The translations under genes and the position numbers were made by a program. This document shows positions 27,692 through 36,584 of a DNA stretch of 64,000 bases, piece by piece. The notes beneath the pieces are model-generated. The model was given only the letters and a program-made list of their open reading frames with translations, ran no database searches and was not told the DNA's origin. The stretch comes from Pseudomonas sp. MYb185 (GTDB lineage Bacteria > Pseudomonadota > Gammaproteobacteria > Pseudomonadales > Pseudomonadaceae), in contig NZ_PCQD01000004.1 in assembly GCF_002979975.1 (NCBI RefSeq), positions 254,486 through 318,485 on the forward strand. The letters are read 5' to 3'. Positions within the stretch are counted from its first letter, which is position 1, and each line of letters opens with the position of its first letter.

Positions 27692-28588
27692 ATGAAATAT
27701 ACCCTCCGCCAGCTGGAAGTTTTTCTTGCCGCTGCGTTCCATGAAAACCTGACCCGCGCCGCAGAGAGCCTGGCGATGTCGCAGTCGGCGGTGAGCAGTG
27801 CGTTACGCGACCTGGAAGGGCAATTCAATGTCCAGTTGTTCGATCGGGTCGGCAAGCGCCTGCAGCTCAACGAGCTGGGTCAGGGCATTCGGCCCAAGGC
27901 CCAGGCGTTGCTGGAGCAGGCCCGAGGTCTGGAAGCGGCGCTGGCGGGGCATGAGGAGCTGGGTCACCTGCGGGTCGGGGCGACCATGAGCGTAGGCAAT
28001 TATATCGCGGTCGGTATCATGACCCGCTACATGCTGGAACAGCCGGGGGCGCGGGTCGAGCTGGAGGTGGCCAACACCTCCAGCATCGTGCGCAAACTGG
28101 CCAATTTCGAGCTGGATCTGGGGTTGGTCGAGGGCGAAACCCGCCATCCCGATCTGAAGATGCTGTACTGGCGGGATGATGAACTGGTGGTGTTCTGTGC
28201 ACCGGATCATGAGCTGGCGGGCAAGCCCTGGCTGACGGATGAGGACCTGGTGCAGGCGGAGTGGATAGTCCGGGAACAGGGCTCGGGTACCCGGCAGAAT
28301 TTCGAGTGGGCGCTGCACGGCTTGTTACCGCAGCTGAACATCAAGCTGGAGTTGCAGCATACCGAGGCGATCAAGCGGGCGGTGGAGGCGGGGCTGGGGA
28401 TTGGTTGTCTGTCGACGATCACGCTGGGTGACGCCTTTCGTCGAGGCACCCTGGTGCCGCTGCCGGTACCGCACAGGGATTTCACACGGGGGTTGTATTT
28501 CGTGCGGCATCGCAACAAGTTCATCAGCGCCGGTATGCGCCGCTGGCTGGAGTTGTGCCGGGAGGAGGAGCCGGAATCCCTGCTTTGA
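27692..28588 (+). CDS. finR: LysR-type regulator, FinR-like
   Basis: A 298-residue LysR regulator: N-terminal winged helix (LRQLEVFLAAAFHENLTRAA, then SQSAVSSALRDLE) and a C-terminal effector domain (about 90-295). It is divergent from fpr, the arrangement in Pseudomonas where FinR activates fpr and other genes under superoxide stress. The gene name rests on that context plus overall resemblance. The 5' sequence before the ATG is AT-rich with no clear ribosome site (CCGGAAAAACCGATA). Confidence 0.85.
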   Translation: MKYTLRQLEVFLAAAFHENLTRAAESLAMSQSAVSSALRDLEGQFNVQLFDRVGKRLQLNELGQGIRPKAQALLEQARGLEAALAGHEELGHLRVGATMSVGNYIAVGIMTRYMLEQPGARVELEVANTSSIVRKLANFELDLGLVEGETRHPDLKMLYWRDDELVVFCAPDHELAGKPWLTDEDLVQAEWIVREQGSGTRQNFEWALHGLLPQLNIKLELQHTEAIKRAVEAGLGIGCLSTITLGDAFRRGTLVPLPVPHRDFTRGLYFVRHRNKFISAGMRRWLELCREEEPESLL

Positions 28589-28596
28589 ACCCCAAT

Positions 28597-28703
28597 GTCA
28601 TTGCGAGCCACAGTGGCGTGGCAATCCATGGGTTCGGGTTTGCGGCTGGTACTGGATGGATTGCCGCGTCGGCGGATGGCCGCCCCCTGCTCCTCGCAAT
28701 GAC
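28597..28703. mobile_element. 107-bp MITE-like inverted-repeat element
   Basis: Terminal perfect inverted repeats GTCATTGCGAG (28597-28607) and CTCGCAATGAC (28693-28703) enclose inner repeats GGCAATCCAT (28620-28629) and ATGGATTGCC (28656-28665), so the whole element folds into one long hairpin. It has no coding capacity. Sequences with CATTGCGAG...GGCAATCC...CTCGCAATGAC are scattered in many bacterial genomes. Mobility is inferred from structure only. Confidence 0.65.
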
Positions 28704-28716
28704 CGGGAAGGGAGGA

Positions 28717-29231
28717 CTGATATCGTCGGGTTGGCCGCGGTCGTCGAGCGGGCGCTCGACAACCCAGCTCCCGGGGTGTAGCGCGCCTGCGCTACGCGGG
28801 GAGGGAATGCTGATATCGTCGGGTTGGCCGCGGTCGTTGAGCAGGTGCTCGACAACCCTGCTCTCGGGGTGTAGCGCGCCTGCGCTACGCTGTAGAGGGA
28901 ATGCTGATATCGTCGGGTTGGCCGCGGTCGTTGAGCAGGTGCTCGACAACCCTGCTCTCGGGGTGTAGCGCGCCTGCGCTACGCTGTAGAGGGAATGCTG
29001 ATTCGTCGGTTGGCCGCGGTCGTCGAGTAGGCGTTCGACAACCTGGTTCCCGGGGTGTAGCGCGCCTGCGCTACGCGGGGAGGGAATGCTGATATCGTCG
29101 GGTTGGCCGCAGTCGTCGAGCAGGTGCTCGACAACCCTGCTCTCGGGGTGTAGCGCGCCTGCGCTACGCCGGGGGGAATGCCGATCTTGTCGGATTTGCC
29201 GAGTCGTCGAGCGGGCGCTCGACAACCCGTT
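28717..29231 (+). repeat. Tandem array of about 93-bp two-hairpin (REP/BIME-like) units
   Basis: Unit starts at 28721, 28814, 28908, about 29002, 29093 and a degenerate sixth at about 29184. Units 2 and 3 are identical over 94 bases. Each unit has hairpin A (GTCGAGC/GCTCGAC flanked by GGGTTG/CAACCC) and hairpin B (GTAGCGC-gcct-GCGCTAC), joined by GGGGTGTAG and a spacer ending GGGAATGCTGA. Hairpin B is invariant in units 1-5; the sixth keeps only hairpin A. There are no unique spacers, so it is not CRISPR. Confidence 0.9.
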
Positions 29232-29255
29232 GTGCTGCGGCTGGGGGGCGGGGCG

Positions 29256-29795
29256 TTACTGGTTGGCGCTCAGCACCAACTGGCCATCCTGCAGCGGAAT
29301 CCGGTTACCGGGGTGGCGGTCCATGCGTACGCTGCCGGTTTCGTCGCCGATGCTGTAATCGACCTGATAACCGACGACCTTTTCCTTGCTGTCATATACG
29401 GTTTTACAGCGTTGTTCGGTAGTGGTGTAGGTGTTGTTCTGCTGCATGCGTTCCTGGGTCTTGTTACCGGCATAGCCGCCAGCGGCTGCGCCGGCTACCG
29501 TGGCGATTTTCTTGCCCGAGCCGCCGCCGACCTGGTTACCCAGCACGCCGCCAATCACTGCGCCAGCCACGCTGCCCAGCACCTGATGCTGATCCTGGAC
29601 CGGCTTCTGGCGGGTCACGGCAACCTGCTCGCAGACCTCGCGGGGAATGCGCTCGTTTTCCTTGAGTTCGACAACGTTGAGCACCTCGGCATGGGTGGGT
29701 GTCTTGTCGGACAGTGCGTTGTATCCGGCAATGGCCCCTCCGGCAGTGGCTACAACTGCGCCGATGACGATACCTGACAACATTGACTTGTTCAT
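29256..29795 (-). CDS. Glycine-zipper 2TM-domain envelope protein
   Basis: A 179-residue protein with an N-terminal hydrophobic signal/anchor (MNKSMLSGIVIGAVVATAGG) and a glycine-zipper pair typical of the Rick_17kDa/SlyB-like group (GSVAGAVIGGVLGNQVGGGS and VAGAAAGGYAGNK). A C-terminal domain follows with Cys in TEQRCKTVYDSKEK and a preceding Cys in REVCEQV. Start chosen at 29795 because AGGGA lies 7 bases upstream; the in-frame extension to 29879 has no such site. It probably sits in the periplasm or outer membrane; function unknown. Confidence 0.85.
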   Translation of the reverse strand: MNKSMLSGIVIGAVVATAGGAIAGYNALSDKTPTHAEVLNVVELKENERIPREVCEQVAVTRQKPVQDQHQVLGSVAGAVIGGVLGNQVGGGSGKKIATVAGAAAGGYAGNKTQERMQQNNTYTTTEQRCKTVYDSKEKVVGYQVDYSIGDETGSVRMDRHPGNRIPLQDGQLVLSANQ

Positions 29796-29883
29796 GGTGA
29801 TTCCCTGACTTCCAGTGTGACGTATTGATCTGCTGCGGCAACCCGCAAGTGGTAACGCTGGGACCACAGCGCCATGCACAAGT

Positions 29884-30780
29884 TCAGTCTTTCATGTGCA
29901 GGGCCGGGTAGCCGGCCTCATCCTGCAATAGGGCGATGAGCGCCTGTCCGGCATTGGACAGGGTGCGTCCGCTGTGGTGGATGCAGCCCAGTGCGCGTAC
30001 CAGTCGGGTCCGGGGGATCTGCAGCACGCGAACCTGCGAATCGACCATGGTCCGCGGTAGCACGCTCCAGGCCAGGCCGATGGAGACCAGCATCTTGATG
30101 GTCTCCATATAGTTGGTACTCATGCTGATCTGCGGGCTGATCTGGTGCCGCTCGAACAACTGGTTGACCACCCGGTGGGTGAAGGTGGTAGTACCGGGAA
30201 ATACTGCCGGATAGGCTGCCAGTTGCCGTAGCTGAACACGCTGCGCGTCGGCCAGCGGATGCTCCGGCGCGACTACGAACTCCAGCGGGTCGTCCCAGAT
30301 GTGGGTGGCGACGATCGGCGCTTCCACCTCGGGAGCCAGGGTGATCACTGCCAGTTCGATTTCCCCGTGCAACACTTTTTCATAGGCCACCTCGGAATCC
30401 AGGAACTGGATATCCAGCACCACACCGGGGTAGGCCTTGGTGAAACGGCGCAATATCGGTGGCAGGCGGTGCAGGCCGATATGGTGGCTGGTCGCCAGGC
30501 GCAGACGGCCCTGGATGGTCGCCGACAGGTTGCCCAGTGCCCGGCGGGTGTCGTTCAGCGCATTGATGATCAGCTCGGCGCGGGGCTTGAGCGCGCGGCC
30601 GGCTTCGGTCAGGTCGACATGCTTGCCGATGCGATCGAACAGCCGCACGTTGAGCTGCTGCTCCAGTGTGGCGATGCGCTTGCTCACCGCCGGCTGGGTC
30701 AGATGCAGCTGTTCCGCCGCTCGCGAGAAGGAGCCGGTGGCGGCCACGGCGAGGAAGGCATCGAAATTGGCTGTATCCAT
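29884..30780 (-). CDS. LysR family regulator divergent from leuC
   Basis: A 298-residue LysR regulator: helix-turn-helix FDAFLAVAATGSFSRAAEQL and LTQPAVSKRIATLE, then an effector-binding domain. Start at MDTANFDAF with AGGA upstream, rather than eight codons earlier. It is divergent from leuCDB across 148 bases, so control of leucine genes or a nearby target is likely but unproven. It is not close to FinR beyond the family fold. Confidence 0.88.
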   Translation of the reverse strand: MDTANFDAFLAVAATGSFSRAAEQLHLTQPAVSKRIATLEQQLNVRLFDRIGKHVDLTEAGRALKPRAELIINALNDTRRALGNLSATIQGRLRLATSHHIGLHRLPPILRRFTKAYPGVVLDIQFLDSEVAYEKVLHGEIELAVITLAPEVEAPIVATHIWDDPLEFVVAPEHPLADAQRVQLRQLAAYPAVFPGTTTFTHRVVNQLFERHQISPQISMSTNYMETIKMLVSIGLAWSVLPRTMVDSQVRVLQIPRTRLVRALGCIHHSGRTLSNAGQALIALLQDEAGYPALHMKD

Positions 30781-30812
30781 GTCGGATTCCTGTTGGTTAT
30801 CCAATGCATGAA

Positions 30813-30903
30813 TATAATGAATTTGTTTTATTGTTGGCCAGCTCTTACCATCGAATCGTGATCAGAAGAAGCTGTCCGCCGGCATATCGCCGTGACGGAC
30901 GGC
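30813..30903 (+). promoter_or_regulatory. leuC promoter region and leader hairpin
   Basis: A perfect TATAAT (30813-30818) lies 110 bases before leuC, but the -35 position (CTGTTG) is weak, as expected for an activator-dependent promoter. The leader holds a stem GCTGTCCG (30871-30878) / CGGACGGC (30896-30903) with inner GGC/GCC pairs. No leucine-rich leader peptide was found. Confidence 0.4.
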
Positions 30904-30928
30904 CAATAGCCCGATTCAGGAGACAAGC

Positions 30929-32362
30929 ATGTCCGCCAAGACGCTTTACGACAAGCTTTGGGATAGCCACCTCGTCAAACAACGGGATGATGGCTCGGCC
31001 CTGTTGTACATCGACCGCCATCTGCTGCATGAAGTGACCTCGCCGCAGGCCTTCGAAGGCTTGCGCCTGGCTGCTCGTCAGCCCTGGCGCATCGACGCCA
31101 ACCTGGCCACGCCGGACCACAACGTGCCGACCGACAACCGCGCCGCTGGTGTCGCCGGGATCGAGGACCAGGTCTCCAAACTGCAGGTCACCACGCTGGA
31201 TGACAACTGCCGCGACTTCGGCATCCTGGAGTTCAAGATGACCGACCGCCGCCAGGGTATCGTCCACGTGGTCGGGCCGGAGCAGGGCGCGACTCTGCCC
31301 GGCATGACCATCGTCTGTGGCGACTCGCATACCGCCACCCATGGTGCCTTCGGTGCGCTGGCACACGGTATCGGCACCTCCGAAGTGGAGCATGTGCTGG
31401 CTACCCAGTGCCTGGTGGCCAAGAAGATGAAGAACATGCTGGTCCTGGTCGAAGGTGAACTCGGCTTTGGCGTCACCGCCAAGGACATCGTGCTGGCGGT
31501 GATCGGCAAGATCGGTACCGCGGGCGGCAATGGCCATGCCATCGAATTCGCCGGCTCGGCGATTCGCGGCCTGTCGATGGAAGGGCGCATGACCGTGTGC
31601 AACATGGCTATTGAAGCGGGCGCTCGCGTTGGCCTGGTGGCCTGCGACGAGAAGACCATCGCCTACGTCAAGGACCGCCCCTACGCACCCAAGGGCGAGG
31701 ACTGGGACAAGGCCGTGGCTGCCTGGCAGGAACTGGTATCCGACGCCGATGCGCAGTTCGACACCGTGGTTGAACTGGATGCGGCGCAGATCAAGCCGCA
31801 GGTGTCCTGGGGCACTTCGCCGGAGATGGTGGTGGCGGTGGATGCCAACGTCCCCGATCCGCAGCAACAGGTCGATGCGGTCAAGCGCAGCGGTTATCAG
31901 CGCGCGCTGCAGTACATGGGCCTCGAAGCCAATCAGCCGATCACCTCGATCGCGCTGGACCGGGTGTTCATCGGCTCCTGCACCAACTCGCGGATCGAGG
32001 ATCTGCGCGCAGCGGCCGCCGTGGCCAAGGGGCGCAAGGTGGCGGCCAGTATCAAGCAGGCGATGGTGGTGCCGGGCTCCGGGCTGGTCAAGGAGCAGGC
32101 CGAGCGTGAGGGGCTGGATCTGATCTTCAAGGCGGCCGGCTTCGAATGGCGCGACCCGGGCTGCTCCATGTGCCTGGCGATGAACCCCGACCGTCTGCAG
32201 CCGGGCGAGCATTGCGCCTCGACGTCCAACCGCAACTTCGAAGGTCGTCAGGGCAATGGCGGGCGTACCCATCTGGTGAGCCCGGCCATGGCGGCAGCGG
32301 CGGCGATCGCCGGTCATTTCGTAGACGTGCGTGACATGCTCACAGAGGAGGCGACTGCATGA
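30929..32362 (+). CDS. leuC: 3-isopropylmalate dehydratase large subunit
   Basis: Large subunit of isopropylmalate isomerase (2- to 3-isopropylmalate), an aconitase-type [4Fe-4S] enzyme of leucine synthesis. The 477-residue protein has [19 protein letters not shown], the cluster ligands in [12 protein letters not shown] (about residue 350) and GCSMCLAMN (about 410-413), and a C-terminal [14 protein letters not shown] lies upstream. It overlaps leuD by 4 bases. The heterodimer needs LeuD. Confidence 0.98.
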   Translation: MSAKTLYDKLWDSHLVKQRDDGSALLYIDRHLLHEVTSPQAFEGLRLAARQPWRIDANLATPDHNVPTDNRAAGVAGIEDQVSKLQVTTLDDNCRDFGILEFKMTDRRQGIVHVVGPEQGATLPGMTIVCGDSHTATHGAFGALAHGIGTSEVEHVLATQCLVAKKMKNMLVLVEGELGFGVTAKDIVLAVIGKIGTAGGNGHAIEFAGSAIRGLSMEGRMTVCNMAIEAGARVGLVACDEKTIAYVKDRPYAPKGEDWDKAVAAWQELVSDADAQFDTVVELDAAQIKPQVSWGTSPEMVVAVDANVPDPQQQVDAVKRSGYQRALQYMGLEANQPITSIALDRVFIGSCTNSRIEDLRAAAAVAKGRKVAASIKQAMVVPGSGLVKEQAEREGLDLIFKAAGFEWRDPGCSMCLAMNPDRLQPGEHCASTSNRNFEGRQGNGGRTHLVSPAMAAAAAIAGHFVDVRDMLTEEATA

Positions 32363-33006
32363 AGCCCTTTACTACACACACCGGCTTGGCAGCGCCGCTG
32401 GATCGGGCCAACGTGGACACCGACCAGATCATTCCCAAGCAGTTTCTCAAGTCGATCAAGCGCACCGGCTTCGGCCCCAACCTGTTTGACGAGTGGCGTT
32501 ATCTGGATGAAGGCTATCCGGGACAGGACAACAGCAATCGTCCGTTGAACCCCGATTTCGTCCTCAACCAGCCGCGCTACCAGGGCGCCAGCGTACTGCT
32601 GGCGCGGGAGAACTTCGGTTGTGGCTCCAGTCGTGAGCACGCGCCCTGGGCTCTGGAGGAGTATGGGTTCCGCGCGGTACTGGCTCCCAGCTTTGCCGAT
32701 ATTTTCTTCAATAACAGCTTCAAGAATGGTCTGTTACCCATTGTTTTGCCTGAAGAAGATATCGATGATCTGTTCCAGCAGACCGAAGCGCAGGAAGGCT
32801 ACCAACTGACCGTTGATCTGCAGGCGCAGACCGTGACCCGACCGGACGGCAAGAGCTACAGCTTCGAGATCGACGAGTTTCGCAAGCATTGCCTGCTCAA
32901 CGGTCTGGACGACATTGGCCTGACCCTGCAGGACGCTGATGCCATCCGCGAGTTCGAGCAGCGCCACCGCCAGGTACAGCCCTGGCTGTTTGACGCCATC
33001 AAGTGA
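32359..33006 (+). CDS. leuD: 3-isopropylmalate dehydratase small subunit
   Basis: Small swivelling subunit of isopropylmalate isomerase; 215 residues, with [30 protein letters not shown] and [17 protein letters not shown]. The ATG overlaps the leuC stop (ATGA). leuB follows 22 bases after the stop, giving the leuCDB order; leuA is not in this window. Confidence 0.98.
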   Translation: MKPFTTHTGLAAPLDRANVDTDQIIPKQFLKSIKRTGFGPNLFDEWRYLDEGYPGQDNSNRPLNPDFVLNQPRYQGASVLLARENFGCGSSREHAPWALEEYGFRAVLAPSFADIFFNNSFKNGLLPIVLPEEDIDDLFQQTEAQEGYQLTVDLQAQTVTRPDGKSYSFEIDEFRKHCLLNGLDDIGLTLQDADAIREFEQRHRQVQPWLFDAIK

Positions 33007-33028
33007 AGACCTTTATTCAAGGAAAGCC

Positions 33029-34108
33029 ATGAAAAACATTCTGATTCTTCCGGGTGACGGCATTGGCCCGGAAATCGTTGCCGAAGCGGTCAAGGTACTG
33101 CAGCTGACCAGCGACAAGTTTGAACTGGGCGTGGAGCTGAGCTACGACGACCTCGGCGGTGCCGCCTATGATCGCTATGGCGTGCCGCTGGCCGATGAGA
33201 CCCTGGAGCGGGCACGTCAGGCCGACGCCATCCTGCTGGGTGCGGTCGGCGGTCCCAAGTGGGACAGCATTGATCCGGCGCTGCGTCCCGAGCGCGGGCT
33301 GCTGAAGATCCGCTCGCAGCTGGGTCTGTTCGGCAACCTGCGTCCGGCGCTGCTGTATCCGCAGTTGGCCGAGGCCTCCACGCTCAAGCCGGAAGTGGTG
33401 TCCGGCCTGGACATCCTCATCGTCCGTGAGTTGACCGGTGGCATCTACTTCGGCCAGCCACGCGAGCGCCGGGTGCTGGACAATGGCGAGCGCCAGGCCT
33501 ACGACACGCTGCCCTACAGCGAAAGCGAGATCCGCCGTATCGCCACCGTCGGTTTCGACATGGCCCGCCTGCGCAACAGGAAGCTGTGCTCGGTGGACAA
33601 GGCCAACGTGCTGGCATCCAGTCAGCTGTGGCGCGAAGTGGTGGAAGAGGTGGCGAAGGATTACCCGGACGTCGAGCTGTCGCACATGTACGTCGATAAC
33701 GCCGCCATGCAGCTGGTGCGGGCGCCCAAGCAGTTCGACGTGATCGTCACCGACAACATGTTCGGCGACATTCTGTCCGACCAGGCCTCGATGCTCACCG
33801 GTTCCATCGGCATGTTGCCGTCGGCCTCGCTGAATGCGCAGAACCAGGGCATGTACGAGCCCTGCCATGGCAGCGCGCCGGATATCGCCGGGCAAGGCAT
33901 CGCCAACCCGCTGGCAACCATCCTGTCGGTATCCATGATGCTGCGCTACAGCTTCGCTGAAACCGCCGCCGCGGACGCCATCGAGAAGGCCGTCAGTCAG
34001 GTGCTGGATCAGGGCCTGCGCACCGGTGATATCATGGCGACAGGTTGCCAACAGGTCAGCACCCGGGAAATGGGTGATGCCGTGGTAGCAGCACTGAAAA
34101 ACCTGTAG
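33029..34108 (+). CDS. leuB: 3-isopropylmalate dehydrogenase
   Basis: Oxidatively decarboxylates 3-isopropylmalate with NAD+ to 2-ketoisocaproate, the third dedicated step of leucine synthesis. The 359-residue protein has [13 protein letters not shown] at the N-terminus, [13 protein letters not shown] and the metal/substrate motif [18 protein letters not shown]. The start has AAGGAAAG 7 bases upstream; in-frame sequence further upstream lies inside leuD. Confidence 0.98.
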   Translation: MKNILILPGDGIGPEIVAEAVKVLQLTSDKFELGVELSYDDLGGAAYDRYGVPLADETLERARQADAILLGAVGGPKWDSIDPALRPERGLLKIRSQLGLFGNLRPALLYPQLAEASTLKPEVVSGLDILIVRELTGGIYFGQPRERRVLDNGERQAYDTLPYSESEIRRIATVGFDMARLRNRKLCSVDKANVLASSQLWREVVEEVAKDYPDVELSHMYVDNAAMQLVRAPKQFDVIVTDNMFGDILSDQASMLTGSIGMLPSASLNAQNQGMYEPCHGSAPDIAGQGIANPLATILSVSMMLRYSFAETAAADAIEKAVSQVLDQGLRTGDIMATGCQQVSTREMGDAVVAALKNL

Positions 34109-34127
34109 TCTGTCGCATTGCTTAATT

Positions 34128-34150
34128 TGTACCCGGCGTTGCCGGGTACA
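34128..34150 (+). terminator. Hairpin after leuB
   Basis: Perfect 10-bp stem TGTACCCGGC / GCCGGGTACA with loop GTT, 20 bases past leuB. The following sequence has only a short T-run (AATTTTC at 34161-34167), so it may reduce rather than stop read-through into asd. Confidence 0.5.
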
Positions 34151-34188
34151 GTCTGTCGAGAATTTTCACCCCATGGGGGTCTGCAGTT

Positions 34189-35301
34189 ATGAAACAAGTT
34201 GGTTTGATCGGCTGGCGGGGCATGGTGGGTTCGGTGCTCATGCAACGTATGCGTGAGGAGAATGACTTTGCCTCCATCGATCCGGTTTTCTTCACCACGT
34301 CCAATGTGGGTGGCACCGGTCCTGATATCGGCAAGGACATTCCCGCGCTGAAGGATGCTTACGACCTCGAAGCCCTCAAGCTGATGGATGTCATCATTAC
34401 CTGCCAGGGCGGGGACTATACCCATGCGGTCTATCCCAAGCTGCGGGCCGAAGGCTGGAAGGGCTACTGGATCGACGCTGCCTCGGCGCTGCGCATGGAA
34501 GACGAAGCGGTCATCGTGCTTGACCCGGTCAACCGCCGCAATATCGACCAGGCCGTGCGTGATGGCATCAAGACCTTCGTCGGCGGCAACTGCACCGTCA
34601 GCCTGATGCTGATGGGGCTGGGTGGTCTGTTCGAGAACGGCCTGGTCGAGTGGATGACCGCCATGACCTACCAGGCTGCCAGTGGCGCCGGTGCGCAGAA
34701 CATGCGCGAGCTGATCAATCAGATGGGCGCGATCCACGCCTCGGTTGCCGACCCGCTGGCGGACCCGGCCAGCGCCATCCTGGATATCGATCGCCAGGTG
34801 GCAGCGACCCTGCGGGATGACAGCTTTCCGGCGGAGAACTTCGGTGTGCCGCTGGCCGGCAGCCTGATCCCCTGGATCGACAAGCAACTGCCCAATGGCC
34901 AGAGCCGCGAAGAGTGGAAAGCCCAGGCCGAGACCAACAAGATCATCGGTCGCAGCGGCCGTCCGATCCCGGTCGATGGCATCTGCGTGCGTATCGGTGC
35001 CATGCGTTGCCACAGCCAGGCGCTGACCATCAAGCTGAACAAGGATGTCCCGCTGGCGGATATCGAAGCCATGCTGGATGCGCACAATCCCTGGTCCAAG
35101 GTGGTACCGAACGAGAAGGAAGCCAGCGTCCGTGACCTGACTCCGACTGCCGTGACCGGGACCCTGCGGGTGCCGGTTGGCCGTCTGCGCAAGCTCAATA
35201 TGGGCTCGCAGTACCTGTCGGCCTTTACCGTCGGCGACCAGTTGCTGTGGGGTGCCGCTGAGCCGCTGCGGCGCATGCTGCGGATTCTGCTCGAGGGTTG
35301 A
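34189..35301 (+). CDS. asd: Aspartate-semialdehyde dehydrogenase
   Basis: Reduces aspartyl phosphate with NADPH to aspartate semialdehyde, precursor of lysine, diaminopimelate, methionine and threonine. The 370-residue protein has [13 protein letters not shown] (NADP site) and the catalytic Cys in [17 protein letters not shown] (about residue 135). It is the Gram-negative longer-loop type. A strong terminator follows, separating it from the asd-like gene. Confidence 0.98.
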   Translation: MKQVGLIGWRGMVGSVLMQRMREENDFASIDPVFFTTSNVGGTGPDIGKDIPALKDAYDLEALKLMDVIITCQGGDYTHAVYPKLRAEGWKGYWIDAASALRMEDEAVIVLDPVNRRNIDQAVRDGIKTFVGGNCTVSLMLMGLGGLFENGLVEWMTAMTYQAASGAGAQNMRELINQMGAIHASVADPLADPASAILDIDRQVAATLRDDSFPAENFGVPLAGSLIPWIDKQLPNGQSREEWKAQAETNKIIGRSGRPIPVDGICVRIGAMRCHSQALTIKLNKDVPLADIEAMLDAHNPWSKVVPNEKEASVRDLTPTAVTGTLRVPVGRLRKLNMGSQYLSAFTVGDQLLWGAAEPLRRMLRILLEG

Positions 35302-35325
35302 GCCGATCCGGTTGGTGACATGATG

Positions 35326-35365
35326 AGGGGCATCCCCGCCTGGCGGGGATGCCCCTTGCTTTTTG
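35326..35365 (+). terminator. Intrinsic terminator after asd
   Basis: Exact 15-bp arms (35326-35340 and 35342-35356; realistic stem 13 bp with a short CCTGG loop) followed by TTGCTTTTTG. This is the clearest Rho-independent terminator in the window. Confidence 0.85.
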
Positions 35366-35395
35366 TAGATTCAGATTCGTTTGGGAAGTCCCTAT

Positions 35396-36415
35396 ATGAG
35401 CAAGACCCGTGATGTGGCGTTGGTAGGAATGAGTGGCCTGGTAGGGGAAGCGCTGCTCAATGTGCTGGATGAGCAGGATTTTGCCTTCGGGCAGATCCAC
35501 TTGCTGGATACCGAGGAACGCGCTGGTGGGCGGCCCATGCTCAAGGGGCAGAGCCAGCGGGTGGAAGTGCTCGAGCGCTTCGACTTTTCCCGGGTCGCTC
35601 TGGTGCTGTTCGCCGATGCGCAACTGGCTGCTGACTGGGCGCAGCCCGCCGTTGCCGCCGGCTGCCTGGTGGTGGATGCCTGTGGTGCATTCCGCCATGA
35701 GGCGGAGGTGCCGCTGGTGGTTGCCGAGGTCAACCCACAGGCGCTGGAGGGCGCGCGCCAGCGCGGTATCGTTGCCTGTCCCGACGCCCAGGTCGTGCAG
35801 ACGCTGGTTGCCCTGCAGCCGTTGATTGAGCAGGCTGGATTGCAGTCGGTCACCGTGGCGACCTACCAGTCGATGTCGACCCAGGGTAATGACGAGGTCG
35901 AGGCCCTGGCATTGCAGACCGGTCGTCTGCTCAATGGCCAGCCGGCGGAGAAGGGGGCATTCGACAAGCAGGCTGCCTTCAACCTGATTCCGCGTATCGG
36001 TGAGGTGGAGGAGGACGGCAGCAGCCCGGCAGAACGCCGCCTGGCCGATGATGTCCGCCGGATTCTGGCGCTGCCGCAGCTGCCGGTATCGGCTACCTGC
36101 GTTCTGGTACCGACTTTCTTCGGCAGCGCCCAGGTGATGCAGATTCGTACCCGTGACCCGCTGACCACCAAGCGCGCCGCCACGCTGCTGCGCAAGGCGC
36201 CGGGCGTCAAATTGCTCGACAAGCCGGCGGCTGGCGGCTATCCGACACCGGTCAGTGATGCCACCGGTAGTGACCAGGTCTGGGTGGGGCGCCTGCGTCA
36301 GGATTCTTTTGATCCGCTCAGTATCAGTTTGTGGGTCGTGTCTGATAATCTTCGGAAAGGTGTCGCACTTAACAGTCTTGCTGTCGCCGAGTTATTGATA
36401 AAAGACTATTTGTAA
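35396..36415 (+). CDS. Aspartate-semialdehyde dehydrogenase-like protein (USG-1 type), probably non-catalytic
   Basis: A 339-residue relative of Asd. It keeps the dinucleotide loop VGMSGLVGEALLNVL, but the catalytic motif PNC is replaced: the segment reads VACPDAQVVQTL, with Ala at the position of the nucleophilic Cys by my hand alignment. USG-1 proteins beside asd/fimV/truA are known in Pseudomonas, without an assigned reaction. The ATG start has GGGAAG 7 bases upstream. It precedes fimV by 169 bases. Confidence 0.85.
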   Translation: MSKTRDVALVGMSGLVGEALLNVLDEQDFAFGQIHLLDTEERAGGRPMLKGQSQRVEVLERFDFSRVALVLFADAQLAADWAQPAVAAGCLVVDACGAFRHEAEVPLVVAEVNPQALEGARQRGIVACPDAQVVQTLVALQPLIEQAGLQSVTVATYQSMSTQGNDEVEALALQTGRLLNGQPAEKGAFDKQAAFNLIPRIGEVEEDGSSPAERRLADDVRRILALPQLPVSATCVLVPTFFGSAQVMQIRTRDPLTTKRAATLLRKAPGVKLLDKPAAGGYPTPVSDATGSDQVWVGRLRQDSFDPLSISLWVVSDNLRKGVALNSLAVAELLIKDYL

Positions 36416-36584
36416 TCGATACTTGCTGCTGATTTGTAACAGACAGGTCAGGTATTTCCGGGCAAACACTGATTTTGAGCTCGACTGATTTCAGGTTGCC
36501 GGTTGCCGGCGATATCACCAGGCCGGTAGTGCGGTGATGGGGTTCATGGACGCGTGTAAACGATAAAAGCAAAGGATCTTCGCT

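Larger units (their letters stand above)
28589..29255. other. Non-coding repeat island between finR and the glycine-zipper gene
   Basis: No convincing gene in 667 bases. It holds a 107-bp inverted-repeat element (28597-28703) followed by a head-to-tail array of roughly 93-bp hairpin units (28717-29231). Open frames crossing it simply reflect the repeat period and GC content. Confidence 0.85.

Noticed and set aside
28717..29231. CRISPR-like regular repeats
   Set aside because: Units are contiguous 93-94-bp tandem repeats with no unique spacers and no cas genes; better described as hairpin repeats.
30845..32317. 490-codon minus-strand frame opposite leuC
   Set aside because: Fully antisense to leuC, composition low-complexity in His/Gly/Arg, no ribosome site.
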